Of a DNA stretch of 64,000 nucleotides, positions 60,262-64,000 are shown one piece after another (the first letter of the stretch is position 1; the number at the start of each line of letters is the position of its first letter). The notes under the pieces are model-generated. The model searched no databases and was not told the origin of the DNA. It was given only the letters and a program-made list of their open reading frames with translations. The translations under genes and the position numbers were made by a program. The DNA comes from Acidovorax radicis. GTDB taxonomy: Bacteria > Pseudomonadota > Gammaproteobacteria > Burkholderiales > Burkholderiaceae_C. The stretch spans positions 496,001-560,000 of the forward strand of contig NZ_CP075184.1 of NCBI RefSeq assembly GCF_020510705.1, in the 5' to 3' direction.

Positions 60262-60338
60262 GGTGTCTTGTCTCCTGTCGGGTTGTTATGAGAACTCCAG
60301 GCGCGGGGGGGCTCAAAACCCCGCTTTGTGCGCGCCGC

Positions 60339-61277
60339 TCAGCGTTTGAGAAGCCCCGCCTGCTTGACGGCCGCGCGCAGCGCCTCGACTTCCTTGGCGT
60401 TGGGCGCCTCGGTGGGTGGGCGCACGGTGGCGTCGTCGATCACGCCAGCCAGGTACATGCCACCCTTCATGCGGGCATGGGCCTCGCCGGTGGGCTCGCC
60501 GCCGCCATACACCGCGTCTTTCAGTGGGGTGATGAGGGCTTGCACGGCCATGGATTTCTTCAGATCGCCCGCCTTGACGGCGTTCCACAGGTCGATGATG
60601 AGTTGGGGAATGAACGTGGCAAAGCCCACCAACGCGCCGTCCACGCCCTGCACCATGGAGGCGAGCAGGTATTCGTCGTGGCAGGTCAGGATGGCCTTGG
60701 AGGCATCGGCCTCGCGGATCGCCTGGATGTCGCGGGCGTACTTGTTCATGTCGCGCTGGCCCACCTTGAAGGCCTGCAGGTACGGCAACCGGGCCAGGTC
60801 GGCCAGCAACTGTGAAGAGTACGAGGCGCGTGTCCACGCGGGGTAGACGTGGCACACCAGGTCGGCATTGGGCGCGGCTTGGTGGATCGCTTCAAAATAC
60901 TGCAGCGCGTGGCCAGGCGTGAAGCCAAAGCGCAGCCAGTGGTGGGGCGGCATCACATCCAGCGCCACTGCCCCTGCCGCCACAGCAGCACGGGCGTGCT
61001 CGGCCGCGTCGGCCAGGCCTTCGCAGACGATCGATGAAATCACCGGCATGCGACCCTTGAGCTCGTCGGCCACGATGCGCGTAACCTCGGCCCGTTCGAT
61101 CGGTGTAAGCGAGAAGACTTCACCCGTGTGGCCGTTGGTCATGATGGCGACCACGCCCTCGTGGCCCGCCAGCCAGGCGGCGAGCTTGCGCAGCGCGGGC
61201 TCGTCGATGCGGTGGTCGGGGGTGAAGGGGCAGGAAATGGCGGGGATGATCCCGCGATAATTCGAGATGGCAGGCAT
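60339..61277 (-). CDS. DapA-superfamily (dihydrodipicolinate synthase-like) lyase/aldolase
   Basis: A 312-residue class I aldolase of the N-acetylneuraminate lyase superfamily. The Schiff-base Lys is Lys171 in YLQAFKVGQRD, and the catalytic Tyr is probably Tyr145 in LVCHVYPAW. The expected G-T-T-G motif near residue 48 reads TNGHTGEVFSL, a form seen in sugar-acid dehydratases and aldolases rather than in DapA. I chose the ATG at 61277; the frame is open to 61718 but would overlap the divergent LysR gene. As first gene of the operon with D-tartrate dehydratase it likely handles an oxo or hydroxy acid intermediate. Confidence 0.88.
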   Translation of the reverse strand: MPAISNYRGIIPAISCPFTPDHRIDEPALRKLAAWLAGHEGVVAIMTNGHTGEVFSLTPIERAEVTRIVADELKGRMPVISSIVCEGLADAAEHARAAVAAGAVALDVMPPHHWLRFGFTPGHALQYFEAIHQAAPNADLVCHVYPAWTRASYSSQLLADLARLPYLQAFKVGQRDMNKYARDIQAIREADASKAILTCHDEYLLASMVQGVDGALVGFATFIPQLIIDLWNAVKAGDLKKSMAVQALITPLKDAVYGGGEPTGEAHARMKGGMYLAGVIDDATVRPPTEAPNAKEVEALRAAVKQAGLLKR

Positions 61278-61400
61278 GCTTTTGTCTCCGTGATGCAAGA
61301 GCGTTTGAACAACGGGGTGGATCATTTCCTGCGGGGCGCCTGCCGTCCAATACCCGAATCGCATACATCTATCTAACTGGTCTTGAACCGAACGGAGCGC

Positions 61401-62363
61401 ATGGGACCCGGCAACCGACCCCTGGACCTGGAATGGCTGGAGGATTTCCTCGCTCTGGCCGAGACCGGCAATTTTTCGCGTGCGGCCGAGGCCCGCGCCA
61501 TCGCCCAACCCGCCTTCAGCCGCCACATCCGGGCGCTGGAAGACTGGGTGGGTGTGGAGCTTTTCGACCGCAGCGCGCACCCGGCGGCGCTCACCCCCGC
61601 CGGACTGCGGTTCCTGCCGCTGCTGGAAGGCGTGCTGGCCAATCTTGAGGCCGCACGCATCAAGGCCCGCGCAGCGCACGACCTGGCAGCCGCCAGCCTG
61701 CGTTTTGCGGCCACGCATGTGTTGTCGCTCACCTTCTTTCCGCGCTGGCTGGTGGGCATGGAAGCGCGGCTGAGGCTGGGGCCTATCCAGACCATGTCGG
61801 ACAGCTCACAGGCCTGTGAAGATCTCATGCTGCAGCGCCGCGTGCAGTTTGTGCTGTGCCACGGTCATGCCGATGTGCCCGGGCGGCTGGACGAAGCGCA
61901 GTACCCCATGCTGCGGCTGGCCGATGACATGCTGTTGCCCGTCAGCGCGCCTGATCCGGCTGGCGCTGCAGGTGCCCCGCTGCATGCTTTGGGGCAGCAA
62001 GGCGCTGTCCCTGGGCTGACCTACAGCGAGGCCTCGGGCCTGGGGCGCATCATGCGGGCCCGCATGCGCGGTGTGTTGGCGGAAGGTGCCGACTCGGCAG
62101 CGCCTGGCGGGGTGGCCGTGGTGTTCACGGCGCACCACGCCGTGTTGCTCAAGACCATGGCGCAAGAAGGCCGGGGTGTGGCGTGGCTGCCGCAGAGCCT
62201 CATTGCCGACGAGCTGCGTGCGGGCACGCTGGTGGCGGCGGGAGACGGCCGCTGGAATGTGCCTGTGCAGATCCGCCTGTATCGGCAGCGTGCCGAGATG
62301 TCGCCTGTGGCCGAGTCATTGTGGGCGCTTTCGATACTTCAAGCAGGGCAGGCCGTCGTGTAA
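61401..62363 (+). CDS. LysR-family regulator of the tartrate-type operon
   Basis: A 320-residue LysR-type regulator, with the N-terminal HTH DLEWLEDFLALAETGNFSRA, then IAQPAFSRHIRALEDWVG. The effector domain starts near SLRFAATHVLSL. It is divergent from the DapA-like gene across 123 bp, the usual place for a pathway-specific LysR activator. The ATG at 61401 has GGAG before it; a TTG at 61383 in frame was rejected. The effector is probably an intermediate of the operon it flanks. Confidence 0.9.
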   Translation: MGPGNRPLDLEWLEDFLALAETGNFSRAAEARAIAQPAFSRHIRALEDWVGVELFDRSAHPAALTPAGLRFLPLLEGVLANLEAARIKARAAHDLAAASLRFAATHVLSLTFFPRWLVGMEARLRLGPIQTMSDSSQACEDLMLQRRVQFVLCHGHADVPGRLDEAQYPMLRLADDMLLPVSAPDPAGAAGAPLHALGQQGAVPGLTYSEASGLGRIMRARMRGVLAEGADSAAPGGVAVVFTAHHAVLLKTMAQEGRGVAWLPQSLIADELRAGTLVAAGDGRWNVPVQIRLYRQRAEMSPVAESLWALSILQAGQAVV

Positions 62364-62540
62364 CGCGTCGAAAGACGCAGATCGAAGTGGCCCAGGTTCA
62401 CCGCCCTGGGCTGCTCAGTACCCGCTGGTTCGCCGTGTCGGCGGCCCACGCGCCAGAAGAAGAGGCCGCCATCGGACCGGATGGACCGGTCCTTGATGCA
62501 GGTTGCTGGCATGGCGTGCTGCCGTCAGGCACAGAGGGCG

Positions 62541-63143
62541 TCAATCCAGCCTGGCCCCTTGCGTGGCACCGTGGCCGGTGTGCTGGTCATACTGTCTTTC
62601 GCGTTCCATGTAGTCACGCAACACGCGGTGGCCCAGCGCGTTGGCTTCGCGCTCCAGCGTGGCGCAGTCGGGCGCGGCGGGCGATTCTGCGATGCCCCGG
62701 TCGATGGCGTGCGCCGCATCGCGCCCGAACTGCGCATGGCCTTGCTCGTGGTGGGACAAGGCGTGCAGATACCGGTCGAACGTTGCCTGCTGCGCCGGGC
62801 TGGCTCCTTGTAGCTGGGGCAGTTGCACCTCGGTGCGCAGCCGGGTGGTGACCTCGGTGATCGCACAGCGGCCCGAGGCCTCGCGCCACCAGCGGAACGT
62901 CCAGCGCACGTTCCAGCGGGTGTAGCCATGAAAGCGCTCCCCGTCCACGGTGATGGGGGTGGCGGCCCGGAGGGCCTGGCGCAGGGTTTGGCCTGGCTGG
63001 GCATGCACCACGTAGGGCCGCTGGATGCTCTCTTCCTCTACCGCTGCGTGCGCTGCCCCTGCGGAGACAAACACGGTCACCATCCATGCCAGGTGGGTGG
63101 GCGACCGGAGCACCGACGGTTTGGATGCGATCAGTCGCCCCAT
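62541..63143 (-). CDS. DUF922 putative periplasmic zinc protease
   Basis: A 200-residue exported protein. A signal peptide is seen (LAWMVTVFVSAGAAHA). The DUF922 domain contains a HEQGH sequence in ALSHHEQGHAQFGRDAA, the HExxH zinc protease signature, preceded by YTRWNVRWTFRWWREASGRC, a conserved family strand. Two further conserved Cys lie in GRCAITEV and APDCATLEREA and may form a disulfide. The start at 63143 overlaps the end of the acyltransferase gene by 13 bp, so the two are likely in one transcript. Proteolysis is predicted, not shown. Confidence 0.85.
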   Translation of the reverse strand: MGRLIASKPSVLRSPTHLAWMVTVFVSAGAAHAAVEEESIQRPYVVHAQPGQTLRQALRAATPITVDGERFHGYTRWNVRWTFRWWREASGRCAITEVTTRLRTEVQLPQLQGASPAQQATFDRYLHALSHHEQGHAQFGRDAAHAIDRGIAESPAAPDCATLEREANALGHRVLRDYMERERQYDQHTGHGATQGARLD

Positions 63144-64000
63144 GGCAGCATCAGCGCGAGCAACGAAAGCTGGTCGAACTCAGGCGCAAAGGCATCGATG
63201 ATCTGCTGTGGCTCGGGACATAACGTCGTGTCGGTGATCACCCCAAACTGCACGCCCCCGCCATAGCTCAGGATGGAGACGCCCAGACCAATGTCGCCCG
63301 ACTGCGGCACCCAGAACATGCACTGTGTCACGCGCGAGCCGCAGAGCGTGAGCGGCTCCTTGGGCCCGGGCACATTGGTCATCACGGCCGTGGTTTTGCG
63401 GCCAAACAGGTTGAGCAGGGCATCCTGCGCGGGCTTGATCATCAGGCCCGCCACGGCCAGCATCGCAAATGCCAGGACGGGTTGGGTGCTGCCCTTGAGC
63501 GCATTCATGCGTTTGCGTATTTCGTACACGCGCTCGACGGGGTTGGCCACACCAATGGGCAGTACCAGCGGCACCAGGCCAAAGTGATTGCCGAGTTTCC
63601 AGGACTCCTCCATGGGCCGCAGGTTCACCGGAATCATGGCGCGGATCTCCTGGCCCACCGTATCGTCACCCTGGCTGCGCAGATAACCGCCCAGGGCGCC
63701 CGCCACGCAAGACAAAAGCACATCGTTGATGGAGCAGTTGAGCGCCTTGCCAATGGCCTTGACATCGTCCAGCGCAATAGGTGGACACCAGGCCACCCGT
63801 TTGGCGCGGCCCGGTTGGCCTTTCAGCCGCGTGGGCGAGTCGTCGGGCATCAGCGCCAGGGCCGCCGCGTCACTTACCAGCTGGTAGGCCGCGCGCGCCA
63901 TGTCCATCGTGCCCGCCACGCCATGGTGCATGGCCTTCTCCGGGTCTCCCAGCATTTGCAGTGACTTGGCGGCTCCGTGACCGGCAAGGTCCAGCGCCTT
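63131..64000 (-). CDS. Wax ester synthase/diacylglycerol acyltransferase (WS/DGAT), 5' part cut by window edge
   Basis: The C-terminal 289 residues of a bifunctional acyltransferase that makes wax esters or triacylglycerols for storage. The frame continues beyond 64000 upstream. Visible family features are NCSINDVLLSCVAGALGGYL, the Pro-Leu block VNLRPMEESWKLGNHFG, and the motif VMTNVPGPKEPLTLCGSRV, all characteristic of the C-terminal WS/DGAT domain; it ends SILSYGGGVQFGVITDTTL and a helical tail. The active-site HHxxxDG lies outside the window, so activity cannot be judged. The DUF922 gene follows with a 13-bp overlap. Confidence 0.92.
   Translation of the reverse strand, partial: KALDLAGHGAAKSLQMLGDPEKAMHHGVAGTMDMARAAYQLVSDAAALALMPDDSPTRLKGQPGRAKRVAWCPPIALDDVKAIGKALNCSINDVLLSCVAGALGGYLRSQGDDTVGQEIRAMIPVNLRPMEESWKLGNHFGLVPLVLPIGVANPVERVYEIRKRMNALKGSTQPVLAFAMLAVAGLMIKPAQDALLNLFGRKTTAVMTNVPGPKEPLTLCGSRVTQCMFWVPQSGDIGLGVSILSYGGGVQFGVITDTTLCPEPQQIIDAFAPEFDQLSLLALMLPWGD

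Noticed and set aside
1..64000. CRISPR arrays, tRNA, rRNA, prophage or integrative element
   Set aside because: No regularly spaced repeats, no tRNA-like cloverleaf or rRNA stretch, no integrase or phage genes were noticed.

Overview
The window looks like a chromosomal segment of a Comamonadaceae betaproteobacterium (Acidovorax, Alicycliphilus or Diaphorobacter-like). This is inferred from the GC-rich codon use with long antisense shadow frames, the Bug-type (tripartite tricarboxylate) receptors, a DUF3567 protein, the narXL-narK1K2-narGHJI arrangement followed by a NifM-like prolyl isomerase, and three families of short intergenic repeats that I associate with this family. No rRNA, tRNA, CRISPR array, prophage or plasmid function was seen. 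The only intact mobile element is one IS5-family copy.

Layout. 1-6.6 kb: a superfamily I helicase cut by the left edge, a LysR regulator, purU, a membrane PAS-GGDEF-EAL protein, and a ChaN-like lipoprotein. 6.7-27.1 kb: a block on the plus strand for life without oxygen. It holds the nitrate sensor pair narX-narL, two nitrate/nitrite transporters, the membrane nitrate reductase narGHJI, a parvulin-type isomerase, a beta carbonic anhydrase, a B12-dependent ribonucleotide reductase, NnrS, a nitroreductase, a small protein of unknown role and a hemerythrin. Many junctions are ATGA/GTGA overlaps, so nitrate respiration, oxygen-independent dNTP synthesis and nitric oxide tolerance are physically coupled. 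A perfect FNR/Dnr-type palindrome stands in front of narX.

27.5-35.4 kb: an AbrB-family membrane protein, a DUF3567 protein, a DUF3108 protein, and an IclR regulator divergent from a fumarylacetoacetate-hydrolase-family gene and a Bug receptor. The last two are separated by an IS5 element that landed exactly inside a copy of the main dispersed repeat. A VOC protein follows. 35.5-39.1 kb: a module that looks like reactive-aldehyde defence, with a 5'-truncated zinc-type dehydrogenase, a NemR-like TetR regulator with a visible operator, YqhD and a DJ-1 family protein.

39.3-46.8 kb: a LysR regulator with a perfect operator-like palindrome, then a tight operon of pirin, YcaC-like hydrolase, serine perhydrolase-like hydrolase, metal amidohydrolase with a Cys/His tail, DoxX and an MFS exporter. 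No pathway is assigned; this is the best candidate here for an undescribed system. 46.9-57.3 kb: a cytoplasmic molybdopterin oxidoreductase, an orphan ABC binding protein, ArgE-like and hippurate-hydrolase-like M20 enzymes, an M14-like DUF2817 protein, and a LuxR regulator followed by a tannase-family lipoprotein. 57.4-62.4 kb: a catabolic operon with D-tartrate dehydratase, an SDR, a Bug receptor and a DapA-like lyase/aldolase, divergent from a LysR regulator. 62.5-64 kb: a DUF922 putative metalloprotease and a wax ester synthase/DGAT cut by the right edge.

A stem-loop repeat (arms near AGCGCTTAT / ATAAGCGCT, then AGCAGCTAT) recurs about eight times, nearly always between genes. One copy supplies the coding 3' end of the ChaN-like gene and one was used as an IS5 target.
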